The position numbers were made by a program, and so were the translations under genes. From NCBI RefSeq assembly GCF_949628265.1, contig NC_088788.1, forward strand, positions 34,706,335-34,770,334: 64,000 bases of DNA, given 5' to 3'. The stretch's first letter is position 1, and each line of letters opens with the position of its first letter. This DNA is from Cloeon dipterum. Its lineage: Eukaryota; Arthropoda; Insecta; Ephemeroptera; Baetidae. Shown piece by piece: positions 10,850-22,110 of this stretch. Below the pieces are notes generated by a model. The model was not told the DNA's origin. It saw only the letters and a list, made by a program, of their open reading frames with translations, and ran no database searches.

Positions 10850-12017
10850 GATTACGTCAATTACTCCACGATCGAGAAACGAGAAACTTGCACATTGTTG
10901 TAATAGGTCAATTAAAAAAACTGCTGCCTCATTTCAGTAAAAATAAAATGAGATAAGTTTCTGATACATTATTATAATGATCACGATGAGATCAAACATC
11001 AGCGCAGATGCCAAAAGGAACAAAAGAAACGTGATAAACAAGGCGCACAAGAGCAAAGTATAAGAGTGCATTCTCCTAACAACTATTGTGCAAATCCTGT
11101 TTGAACGCACTTATCGACGACTTTCGCATCCTCTTGCAAAACATCGACGATTCATGCAGTTTGTCTCATTAGAAAACACCGCGTTTGAATGACGAGATTT
11201 GCACGTGCGAATCAAACAACCGCACCGTTGCGAGAAAGCCATTGGAAAAAAACTGAAATTGGCGGCGACCGTGACCTGCCTAGTAAGCAATCGCGCCTGG
11301 ATGAACTAAAATCAAAAGCAAGAAGTGTGCGCCATTCAATCGCTGTACAACATCAAACAAGCAGCGCGCGTACAAACACAGTCTGTTCTACTTAATTGAA
11401 CGTTACACGCGCGCGCGTTTTTTATTATTTTATATACAGCTGCGATGCAAATTTACGATATGTGCGAGAAAGCTCGCTGATTTGTTTGAATATCAAACAA
11501 TCTACATTATTCTGTTTACTGACCTCAAGCGCTTAACAATACAAGTTTTTTCTTCTCGTGATTCGTGCCCTTTTGCTCTACTAGATAAACTTTCACGCGT
11601 AAGTAAAACAATTCTGTGTGGAGGATTTGGACACTGTTTAATTTCGTCACATTCTAAACTTTTTGTTACATTTTCTTTATTTTTGCTCTACTTATATTTA
11701 ATAATCACACACCTAACTGCTATTCTGACTCAAGTAGTTTTCCTAAATTTAGATCAGCTTCCCGTAATCTGGCAAACACTCGTATGAATATATGATGGTG
11801 CGGTAAAATTAGGCTCTTCTTGCATCATTTGAGATATCAGGTGTCCCGAAATCACTCGGCGACACAAATACCTACATGATATTCCATGAATGAACTTTTT
11901 CCCGTCCACTCGTCACTTTCTCTCATTACTGCTGACTAACCCATAACCCACTGATTGCTCTCGGCCGATCAAGAATGGCGATTTAAGTCCGGCGGCGGCT
12001 GCCGGAGGATCGAACGA
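10850..12017. other. Intergenic DNA upstream of the nucleotidase gene
   Basis: No coding exon was seen. The sequence becomes GC-richer toward 11960-12017, immediately before the nucleotidase start, which fits a proximal promoter or 5' UTR. A short run of CG dinucleotides lies near 11408. Confidence 0.4.
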
Positions 12018-12041
12018 ATGTGCATGCGCCCGCCTCACTAA
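12018..12041 (+). promoter_or_regulatory. Upstream ORF just before the nucleotidase start codon
   Basis: Two ATG codons (12018 and 12024) share one frame that closes at TAA 12039-12041, two bases before the main ATG at 12044. If they are in the transcript, this short uORF would make translation of the main protein depend on leaky scanning or reinitiation. Whether it lies within the transcript depends on an unmapped start site. Confidence 0.45.
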
Positions 12042-12043
12042 CA

Positions 12044-15000
12044 ATGGCCGGTTTCGCTGCTCAAGCGGCCCTCAGGTCGAAATGGACCGACCTGGTCGAT
12101 ACCTCGGCGTTTGAGGTGCCCGAGGAGGTGACCACCGGCGTCAAGAGTGTTGTGGGCTGGCTCAAACAGGTTAACCTGAAAAATCTTTTCCTGCATCTCA
12201 TGCACCTGTGTTCTTGCTGTATGCTGTTTGCTTTTACAGGCTTTCCAGTCGCAAGGAATGGTTTATAGTGCACTGCATTATTTGGAAATAATTACTGCAC
12301 AGAATTTTGATTGGTGTTTTTATTAATTATAGGTTTTTTAATTTCATTCTTATTTTTATGGTTTATTTTCAGTTTATTGCTCAGCCAGAAAATGCTTCTA
12401 TTTTCACAATTGCAATTATCTTAAAAAGATTCGAAATAATCTGAGCTTAAGCAAGTTGAAAGAGCTTTTTGAAACGCTGGTTAGGGTTTCAGTTTTATCA
12501 AAAAGAGCCAAAACTGTGAGGAAAGTGTTTAGAGTGCACAGGTTAGTAACTTCCTTTGGCTGGCGATTAAAAAAGAGAGGTCAAAATAATGCTGATAAAT
12601 GGAGATAAAAAAAGCTCGGGCCATTAAAGGAAGCCCCTTTTTCCTATAAAATGTTGTCTCGTTTAGTTTTACATCACGTTGCTGTAGTGTAACACTATAA
12701 TTATAATTTATTGTTAGACCGCTGTAACCGTAGGATTAAAAAATCGTAAAGAGAAAAATGTACATTGTTGATCTTTTAAATATTCATCCAGAATTTTCTT
12801 TGTAATTAACTCGATATTTTCTCTGCTGTAGGCAACTCACGAAGTGCGTCAGGCAGGCCTGCGTACCCTGACCAACTTTTCCGACATCCACACCATGGGT
12901 TCCAACGCACCAGTTTCCTCCATCACCATCCTGCACTTCAACGACGTTTACAACGTCGAGCCGGCAGACCAGGAGCCGGTTGGTGGCGCCGCTCGGTTCG
13001 TCAGCGCCATACAGTCTTTCGAACACCTCAACCCGCTTATCTTGTTCAGCGGTGATGCAATCGCCCCCAGCATGCTCAGCACCTTCACCAAGGGCGAGCA
13101 GATGATTCCCGTTTTAAACGAGTGCAACGTCCACTGCGCAGTCTTCGGCAACCACGAATTCGGTTATTCCCTCCCTATAACGAAAATAATATTAAATAAT
13201 CTGTCTTTATTAATTCCACAGATTTTGGTTTGGATGTGCTGCTTGACTGGGCTGCCAGAACGAATTTCCCGTGGCTGATGAGCAATGTAATTGACAACGA
13301 AACCGGCCGGCCCTTAGCTGATGGGAAAATCACCCACGTTGTCCAGTGGGGAGGGCACAAAATTGGCTTGGTACGCAGTTCATCTGATGATTTGAGCATG
13401 CCCTTAACACCCTCTGGATTTTAGATTGGGTTGGTCGAAAGAGAGTGGTTGGACACACTTGCCAGCATAAACACTGATGAGGTCACCTTCATCGACTTTG
13501 TGGAAGCAGGCACAAAGTTGGCTCAGCAGCTGAAACAAGAGGTTGAACGATTCGAATTTAAAATTATGCAAAATAATTCAAATGTAATGCAGGGTTGTGA
13601 GTATGTGATTGCTCTCACTCACATGAGGACGCCCAACGACATTCTGCTCATGGAAGGTGTATCTGAGATTGATCTTTTCCTTGGAGGCCATGACCACGAT
13701 TATGACGTTCAAATGGTGCGACACAATTATTATGCTGGCTAGTTCAAACACAGTCCTGTCCTCTCTGATAGGTGGATGGACGTTATTTGGTCAAAAGTGG
13801 AACAGATTTCCGCCAAATGTCCAAAATTACATTGACATTTACCGGCAAGAAAGTGGAAGTGAATGTAGAAGAAATTAATATAACTTCAAAGTACCCAGAA
13901 CATGAGATGCTGAAACAAGAACTCATGAAGTACCAAGGTATTAGTTTCAATAAAAATACGTGACTGTTTAATCCACTCTACTCTTTGCAGACATAATTTC
14001 TGAGAAAATGGACGAAGTGTTAGGCACATTTGCCGTTCCTCTTGACGGTCGTTTCGCAAGCATCCGAACGTCCGAGACCAATTTGGGCAACTGGGTGTGC
14101 GACGTCATACTGGCAGCTACAGGCGCCGACTTTGTCCTTCTAAACTCAGGCACCCTTCGGTCAGACAGGCAGCACCCTGCTGGAGAGTTCACCCTGAAAG
14201 ACTTGATGAACGTGCTGCCCATGATGGACAGCCTCACCGTGCTGTCAGTCACTGGTAATCATTCAACAAAAAAAAATATTTCATCTTGATTGCCGCATTT
14301 TCTCCTCAGGTTCGCAGGTATTGAAAATGCTGGAGAACAGTGTGTCGCAGTACCCTCGGTTGGAGGGCCGATTTCCTCAAGTGTCTGGAATTTCTTTTGG
14401 GTTTGACCCGAACGCACCAGCGGGCCAGAGAGTCGACCCTCAGTTCGTGAGGATTGGCGACGAGTACCTTGGTCTCGAACAAAGATACAAACTGGCCACT
14501 AAGAAGTACGTTGCTTTAGGCAAGGATGGCTACGACATACTGCGCGAATCAAAGATTTTGGTGCGTGCCGAGTTTTAATTATTATTTTTTTATTTTGCGT
14601 TCAATTACACCATGTCATTTCAGGTGGATGCAGAGAACTGCACTGAGCTGAGAACGGCGATTCAGAACCACTTTCAAGCCATCAAAATGAGGCAGGGCTG
14701 TACAAAGCGCCACACTAAGCATCGTCAAAGTTTGGTTACAATTTCCAGAAGGTATGCCTTTGGCTGTACCCTTACTTTGACTGTTTTAGCAACGCTTTTT
14801 TCTTCTCTGTTGCACTCTTTGCTGCGCCCTGATTTTAACCTTTTGTGCATGGTGTGCTTTTTTATCCACACAGCGACCTAATCCCCATCAGCGGTGATGC
14901 GAAAGCTCACGAAAAATCCTGGACTGACTCACTGCCCGTCTCTTCTGGGTTTAAGTAATTTTTATTTTCCTTAATACCGTGATAGCTCCTCGAAACTAGC

Positions 15001-15867
15001 TTTAAAGAGGATTGATACTGCAAAATCCTGGAAATTCGTTATTGCCCTTGGGATTCAGTCGAAGCCAAAATTGACCATAAAAGTTGCAGTGTAATTTTTA
15101 GTTAACATGCTTTTCAAATGGTGAGGACTGTTTCCCTACTTGAAATCCCATTTTATTTCACAACATAGAGTTAGCCTAAAAGGTTTCATGCGCTGTTGGA
15201 CAGATTTCAACAAGAGGAATCAAAATCTGCCAAGAAAATGTAGAAATTTTGAATTTTTAGTGTTGCAAGGTCCTCTTTTGATAAGAACAAAATTGCTAAT
15301 TGCATCCAACAATTCAAATATTTGTTAATTTTAGCCCTTTATCAATCCACTTTAAAGATCTAGCTTGTAGTACGTTTGATTTTGCTGAGCCTGTGCTAAC
15401 GTTTTTCTACTTAGTTGCAACTTGCTTCATTTTTCTGTAGATAGTTGCAAAAAATAACGCAATTTACACATTTGACATTGTTTGATACACGTGTGGAAAT
15501 AGGCACAGTCTTGTGAAAATGCTTGAAACGCCAGAGAACAGTGACGCACCGCCGCCCCTGCGTCGCTCAAGCACCATCGACTTGGAAGGGGGCCCGCCGC
15601 CCCTGCGCAACAAACTCACTCGCAGGGCAAGCATTGACGACTTAGAGCAGGAAACATGCGAACTGTGTCCCAAGGTGGAGGGCAGGATTGTCCAACTGAC
15701 GCCAGAGGTAAAGCTCAACTCACAAAAGCGTTAGACGAAACTGACGTAATGTGAAATTCCAGACGCGCCGAGAGCTAGCTTTGGAAAGGCAACGAATTGA
15801 GGCTGACTCAGTGATTCCTGAGGCCGATGAGTCTGTTTCTCCTAGAGGAAGTTTCGACAAGTCATAA
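12044..15867 (+). CDS. 5'-nucleotidase / UshA-type metallophosphoesterase
   Basis: Calcineurin-like phosphoesterase with a 5'-nucleotidase C-terminal domain; in this family two metal ions activate water to remove phosphate from nucleotides or related esters. Ten exons: 12044-12169, 12832-13162, 13222-13370, 13425-13715, 13772-13937, 13991-14254, 14310-14560, 14624-14751, 15503-15707 and 15763-15867 (671 aa). Motifs: ILHFNDVYN (about 76-83), FSGDAIAPS, FGNHEFDFG (about 147), LTHMRTPND, GGHDHDYD (about 289-296), and in the C-terminal domain LGNWVCD and LLNSGTLRSD. There is no signal peptide, so it is probably cytosolic, unlike the GPI-anchored ecto-5'-nucleotidases. The last two exons encode a tail with CELCPKVEGRI and Ser-rich basic stretches. 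An alternative terminal exon lies at 14874-14958. The exact substrate is not known from sequence. Confidence 0.9.
14874..14958 (+). CDS. Alternative terminal exon of the nucleotidase gene
   Basis: A CACAG acceptor precedes a frame in the phase left by the exon ending at 14751. It adds Ser by codon completion, then DLIPISGDAKAHEKSW and a short tail ending SSGFK and a stop. The exon at 15503 has the same phase, so either can follow. Using this one would replace the roughly 100-residue CELCPKVEGRI tail with 28 residues. It is a prediction from phase and acceptor only; chance is possible for so short a frame. Confidence 0.4.
15002..15355 (+). mobile_element. MITE family A, copy A2
   Basis: TTAA-bounded element starting AGAGGATTGATACTGC and ending TATCAATCCACT. 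It lies in the intron before the penultimate exon of the nucleotidase gene, just downstream of the possible alternative terminal exon. It is about 354 bp long, in the same orientation as A1 and A3. Confidence 0.8.
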
Positions 15868-17110
15868 GCAAACAAGAGGAAAGCGATATTTTTTATTCGA
15901 GATTGAGGGTGTAGGTGCGTGATTGCTTTGAAGGAAGGCCTACGCTGTTTATAAATAATTACTAACGTCATGTTCATGAGCACTATACTCAAACTTGAAC
16001 ACACCAAAAATCTTTGTTGATGTGAAATATCGATGTAGTCGTTAGAACGCTGTCAAATTCATTCCCCCATTGAGTGAGGAGGTGACTAATTGAAACAAAA
16101 GTATTACTCGGATGTGATATCTCCATCTCGATTGTAATGTGGCAAATGGTTCCACTCAAATATCCAAATATTGTAAGTGTTATTGCTTTGTTTGTTTGTT
16201 TTCCGACAGTTTAGTGATGCCGACAAGAAGCAAGCCTGTTTGAGTAGTGGAAATTAAAATGTTTTCACTGATAGTTATGCAGTGCAATACTTGATTTGTA
16301 AAGACCCACAAACTTAATTGTCAGCCACGTCCCTGTACAAATCAACAAATGATAATAACTAAATTTAAAAGCTATACCCATTCACAATAAAAGGATCAAT
16401 GCTAGCTGCTTCAATGTAGGTGGGTGCTCTGCATTCGCGTGCTCTTATCGCAAAGGAATCTGGAAATATTTTGCACAAATTTTAATAAATTTTGACGCAC
16501 CCCCCGTAATGTTAGGACTGCCGCTTGATAAATAAGCTGAGAATCACATTAAAGTAAGTACGTATGCGACTAGAAAGCGAGTATTTTGAAATGTTATAAT
16601 TAAAACAAAAAGTATTGGAGACGCGGTTGGTTTGTATTTTTCCAAAGAGTGTATATTTAATGCTTTTTTACATTTTTCTTTTGAGGCTATATTTTTACGA
16701 ATGTTTTGTTGTGACTTACATTGTTCATTGTGTCAACGAAAAAAATGGATCTACGATCACTTTGCAACCTTTGATCTACTCTCATCTGTGTAACGACCTT
16801 AACTAATTGTGTTCATTGCACTTCCAAAATTCAAAAGCACTTTTGATCCATTTAACTGTACATTTTTAAAAACGACGCAATCGGTACAAAGACGAAAACA
16901 AAGTATTCTTAGCAAACCAAATTATATACTTATTTAAACCTTACATATTTTGAAGAGTTTCCTTTTATTGCGCCCGATTAATCTCAGCATGGCTGTTCTA
17001 TGAGTATAGTTTCTTATATTATACATTGTATCTCCACATTTTATCGAATTTATATATTTTTCTGAGCTGGTCTCGACTTTCTCCTTGCGTTACAGGAAAA
17101 TAAAGTTTTA
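15868..17110 (+). other. Probable 3' UTR of the nucleotidase gene
   Basis: AT-rich DNA without coding exons follows the stop codon. Canonical AATAAA signals occur at 16386-16391 and 17099-17104, so 3' UTRs of about 0.5 or 1.2 kb are possible. No repeat family member was seen in it. Confidence 0.45.
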
Positions 17111-17291
17111 AATGATTTGAATAAGCCCACGACTCTTTTGATCGTTTCATTTCCTCTCATCCAAATTGCTCGAAATTTCTGATCCCTAAAAATGCGTGCG
17201 TCGCTGCACTCGCTCGGCCTGAATCAGAGCGCGTCCTCGGCGCGAGCATCTCGTTCCGCGCCGCGCAAAAAAATGTCATTCTGCCTGAGGC

Positions 17292-20055
17292 ATGCGAGCT
17301 GTGACAATCGTCGTCTTGGGACTTCTTCTGGTGGTCGAGACCTGGGGCCGCGGCCGGTGGGACCGGAGGGGCCGTTCCCACGATGGAGGAGCCTGGAGGC
17401 GGCTGAACTCGCAGACGATGAGAAAGGACACCAACGACCTCCTCTACGGACTCACCGAACCCGGCGTGCTCAAGTTGCGGAGGGACAACGACTTGTCCTT
17501 GGAGGACGAGTCGTTTGGCACCAACGCAGTCACCACCACGTTCCTCAACGAGGCGAAGGACGAAGAATTGGCTAGATGTGAGTTTTTGGGGCGAAATTTT
17601 TCTTTAATTCCTCACTGTGTGATTTCGGAGAGAAAACTTTTGCGTCATTTCGCTTTTAGCAAATTCACTTTTCAAGAGTGAAAATGAGGCACGCGTGCTC
17701 ACGCCTTTGTCAGCCAAGTGAGACGGACACCGCTCGAGAGTGCAAAGTCACAAGGAAAAGTGTAGTCTTGAAAGCACACGCACGACGAAAATTAGAAATC
17801 ATTTATGGGTGGTCTCAGCAATACTTTAAATAAAATTGGCCTATAATTTTCAGAAGTTTCGCCGTCTATCATACTTTTCATATTATGTAGGTGGTGTTGA
17901 CTCAAAAGCATATTCAGTAAAATATTTTAATACTTTCTCGGATTTTTTTGTAAGTGGACAGCACGACCTATTCATGCACAGCAATTTTGTAAGAGCTCTT
18001 GAGTTAGGGGTTGATGAGAGAAGGGTTTTTAATATAGTTTTTGAGGTGATTCAAAACATTCAGGGTTCAAAAAACGCAGGAAAATGAATTAATTTCTTTT
18101 AAGACGAGGAGGGAAGAATACAAATTATTCATTAGGTTAACACCAACAACATCCAGGCGGGGATATGACGGGAAAATTTAGGTAAATTTATTTACAAAAA
18201 AAATTGCTTTGACCACCCATATAAAAACTAGAAACGAAAATCGCGTTTGAATTTGGTTGCAGTTTTGAATCTGCTCACTTTGGTGCGATTTGCGAATTCC
18301 GAATGCCAGTCAACTGAAGGTTTAATTGGATCTTGCTACCCTGACAATGAGTGCGTTGGCCTTGGCGGCCTCATTGGGGGCACTTGCGCCAATGGATTTG
18401 GAGTTTGCTGCGTTTGTAAGTGGAATTTTCAATTGAAAAAATAATACGTTGATAAATAATAATAGTTATTGGAACGTGTGGTGATCGACTGCAAGCAAAC
18501 GGCAGCTACTTTCAAAGCCCGAATTTCCCTGACTTAATGCCTACGTCTAATCAGCCGCAGTCTTGCTACTTTGAGATCCTAAAAACCAACCCTTGGGTCA
18601 CGCAGATTAGGTTGGACTTTGACTTTTTCGAGGTGATTAAATTTTTCCTTCTATTTCATAGAAATAAAATTTTTATTTTAAATTAGCTTGCGAATCCGAC
18701 CGGCGGTGAGTGCCAGAATGACAGATTGATCATCAGTGGCCAGGCTACAGGAAGTCCGGTGCCAGCTATGTGTGGAATTAACACAGGACAACATGGTACA
18801 GATTTTATTTTTATTATTTTGCATAGTTGCGAACATGATAAATGTGCCCTTTAGTTTACTTTGACCTGCAAAACAAGAGAACGCCAGTACGATTCACGGT
18901 CGTCACCCTGAGCAACAGCAGCGTGAGAGCGAATAGAAGGTGGCGGATCAGGCTGACCCAGCTCAATCCCCGGGATGTGCCCCTCGCCGCCCCCAGCCAC
19001 TGTCTTCAGTACTACACGACACCTTCAGGAGTGGTCCAGAGCTTCAATTACGTGGGCGGCGCTTACACTGTTTGTTTTTTCCAATTGGTCCCTATTTTGA
19101 ATTTTTATTTTTGTTTTATTTCGAGTAGAATAACCTCAACTACGTGATTTGCTTCAAGAAGATGAGTGGAGCTTGCAGCATCACTTACCGAAACGTCAAT
19201 TCTACTGGGCAGGAATCACGATTTCAGATTGTCAACGTGGAATCGAGTGAGTTAATTAATTTTCATTTATAGCTTTTCTTAAAATGAATTTATTTAATTT
19301 TACTCTCAGCATGTTTCAAACGCAATATTCATATTATTTAAAGAGGATTGGTACTGCAAAATCCATGTTTTCAATGCATGCCTTGGGATTCAGTTGAAGC
19401 AAAAATGACCTAATTTAATGTAATTTTTGTTTGTTAAAATGCTTTTCAAATGGTGAGGACTGTCTCCTTACTTGAAATCTTATTTTATTTCCCAACAAAG
19501 AGTTTCCTTAAAAGGTTTTGGCGAGAAGAGTCGAAACTGCCATGAAAATATGTTCAAGCGCTGTAAATTTTGGAGAAACTTCGAAAAATTCATATTTTTA
19601 CTGGAGCAAGGTCCTTTTTTGATTATTGCAAACTGTAGAACGAATTTTTCATCGATCAACTGCTTATTGCACCCAAAAATTCAAAATGTTTTAAATTATC
19701 GCTTTGTATCGATCCATTTTAACCTACAAATTTTGTGTTTTAGACGGACAGAGCATAGTGCCTATAAATCAAGCGGGTGCAGGCGTTTTCAACTGTCCGG
19801 ATGACTACATTGTGGTCAGCGGGGTGCGGCTTTGTGGTGAAAAGCTAAACGATGCCACCACCAATATTGATTTTACTGTCAATTCACCAGTGACAGGTAT
19901 AACCTATGAAACGGAATGCAAACAAATATTTAATTTTATATTTATTTTTAGACACGACTTCTGGCCCGTTCATCCTGCCTTTCCGAACAAATGCTGGATC
20001 TGTGGGTAGAGGATTTAGCTTGGTCTACAATCAAATTACGTGCGCACTTTCATAG
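17292..20055 (+). CDS. Secreted CUB-domain protein
   Basis: Eight exons with consistent phases: 17292-17577, 18263-18415, 18466-18632, 18687-18795, 18855-19069, 19129-19246, 19744-19896 and 19952-20055 (434 aa). The start MRAVTIVVLGLLLVV is a clear signal peptide. A basic linker follows, then a Cys-rich segment (ECQSTEGLIGSCY, NECVG, GFGVCCV). Next comes a CUB-like region opening GTCGDRLQANGSYFQSPNFP, and a second beta-rich part with NCPDDYIVVSGVRLCG. I see no trypsin-like catalytic motif, so this is not a protease. Proteins with this layout are widespread and mostly uncharacterised in arthropods. The role is unknown; extracellular binding is an inference from CUB domains. The long first intron is 685 bp, and intron 6 holds a family A element. 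Confidence 0.85.
19338..19722 (+). mobile_element. MITE family A, copy A3, in an intron
   Basis: TTAA-bounded, starting AGAGGATTGGTACTGC and ending GTATCGATCCATT. It fills most of intron 6 of the CUB gene. Its right end lies only 20 nt before the AG acceptor at 19742-19743, so the branch point is probably supplied by the element. Confidence 0.8.
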
Positions 20056-20187
20056 AAAATAAGTTTGAAGATGCAAAGACTTGAATAATCAAAATGGAGA
20101 GAAGTGTACGTCTGTTCGAAATTTATTTCTCAAGGACTTTATTGTAGTAATTTATTGAATAACATGTATTATTTTCACCATTATTCA

Positions 20188-20213
20188 AATAAATTAATTT
20201 ATAAATCAATAAA
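20188..20213 (+). terminator. Polyadenylation signals of the CUB gene
   Basis: Two AATAAA hexamers (20188-20193 and 20208-20213) lie about 130-160 bases after the stop codon, in AT-rich DNA. This is the expected spacing for a short insect 3' UTR. Confidence 0.6.
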
Positions 20214-20229
20214 TTTCAATCTTATCTGA

Positions 20230-22110
20230 AGACATTTTAACTCTTAAATAAAAATTATCACCATTATAGTTTTTTCGGTAGGTCAATTTTGAGCCCTTCT
20301 TGCCAGAAAATTTACAAAATTATTTAATAGCTCAGTTAATTGTACAAGAGATCCAAAATTCATGAGCTGATTACCGGTCATGTATAGCTTCTTTTCTATT
20401 TAGTTATTAAAAAAGAAATTTAAACTTTTTTTAATTTTTTCAATTTTAATTTGTAATTTTTCTGGACCGTCAAAAATGGCCCACCAATTAATTTATCTCA
20501 TCAAACAAAGTCTAACAACCAATATTCAGCTTAATTGAACAAAATCTTTGATTTAAAAATCAATTTTGAAATTTCTGGCCACTTTCTTAAACGTTCAAAC
20601 CGTCGAATCGACCAATTTCCATCACTGTATGTGATTTACATCATATCAGGAAAGACTAATAGTTTCCGCCACTCCAAGACAAGGTGAATAAAATAATCTG
20701 ACAAGTCCAAGTCGCCTGCCGTCGAGCGAAACGCAACCCGCTTGACATAGAAACACGGCGGCCGGCGCACCATTCAGGCTGGCTTGTCTTTCGGAGCGCT
20801 TCAAAGCGTTCCGCTTGTGAAAAGGGGGGAGGGATGAACGCGAGAGCGCATGGATTATGGAAGGGAGTGGCGTGCGGAGGGAGACTCGGAATGCAAGCCG
20901 TCGTACTACTCACTGACAGTCGTGCTGATACCTTGCCTGCTGGTTTGTTTTGATTCGACTCGAGAGACGACAACGCAACGCATGTTTTTCGCAAACACAG
21001 ATTTTCGCCAAGAATGTGACTTGTGGACCGACTGACAGCCTTTTCTTGAGAGAGATTGTAATATTCTCGACGGCGAATCACTACATCATCGAGGTGAACT
21101 TATTTTCCAGTCATTTTTGCACGTTTTGATGCTGCATGTAGATATGTATGGATGTATTCGATCGAAAAGATGCCAAGCCTCTAGTGCGCACTTAAATAGG
21201 AACGTGTTTCCAAGTTTGCAGCTTCCCTGGAATGCGTAGGTTGACGTCAGTAACTCCATCGGTGTTGAATTTTTAAGAGATATATTTTTTATCGGAAACA
21301 AAATAAATGGAATTTTGTTTTCACAATACATTATTATTTGACTTTATTCATTTTGTAACAAATTTGTTTTGAACAATACATATTTTGTCAATAATTTTAA
21401 AAGTAAAGCTTTGCATAATATTTATGTAAAATCCTGTGTCTAAAAATTAGGAAAAAGCTTAAAATTTCCCAGGTTGCGCCATTTAATTGTTTGAGAAAAT
21501 CGGCTTCAAAGTTTGCATGCTAATCAAGTGTCTCACTGATGTAAAACCATGATTTATTTCACAATTTAGAACATTTTTCCTCAAAATTCGCACATCATTG
21601 GATAGATCGCGAGGGATCGAAATCAAGCGAAAAAACCGAGAAATTTGGATAAATCAGAAATTTAACTTTTCCTTGGTCCTAATTTTAGAGATAAACTGTT
21701 GTTAAACTGCTCAATGAATAGACAGTAATGAAAAATGTCCTTAATTGTGGGCTGTACAGCTTTAATTTGAATTAACTACCATTTTGCCCTATGAAAATTT
21801 CAAGAATACATGCTCAGTTTTTTCTATTGATGCAATAACAATATTATTTGTTTTTATATTTAGTACGTAATATCCCCCAGCCCAACGACAACAAGATTTA
21901 AGAAATAAATATTTTATCAGAGCTCAATTTGACAAAGTAAATTTGCTTTCGAAAGTCAACACAAAGCGGAAACGCATATTCATTTCTCCGGAGAGGCGCA
22001 TTATATCTCTTTATCACTGCTCGTAATCATTTTCACTCGGTCTAACGAGAGCATTCGTGACTTATATTTGGCAGAGGAAGCAAGCCCGAGAAGCTTTTCT
22101 TTCATCCAGG
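20230..22110. other. Intergenic region upstream of the tetraspanin gene
   Basis: AT-rich to about 20660. A GC-richer island then spans 20680-21100 and ends with a usable donor, ATCGAG/GTGAAC. This may be the tetraspanin promoter and untranslated exon. A family B repeat follows at 21445-21770. Small frames in the island, such as 20850-21035, show no conserved motif. Confidence 0.4.
21445..21770 (-). mobile_element. MITE family B, copy B2 (inverted)
   Basis: Reverse-oriented relative of B1 with CCCAGGTTGCGCC, GAGAAAATCGGCT, GATAAACTGTTG and the terminal CTGTACAGCTTTAA. One end is degraded. No coding capacity. Confidence 0.6.

Noticed and set aside
17192-17575. Overlapping plus-strand frame beginning at 17192
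   Set aside because: The frame starting at 17292 has a signal peptide and joins in phase to the Cys-rich exon of the CUB gene; the other frame does not continue.
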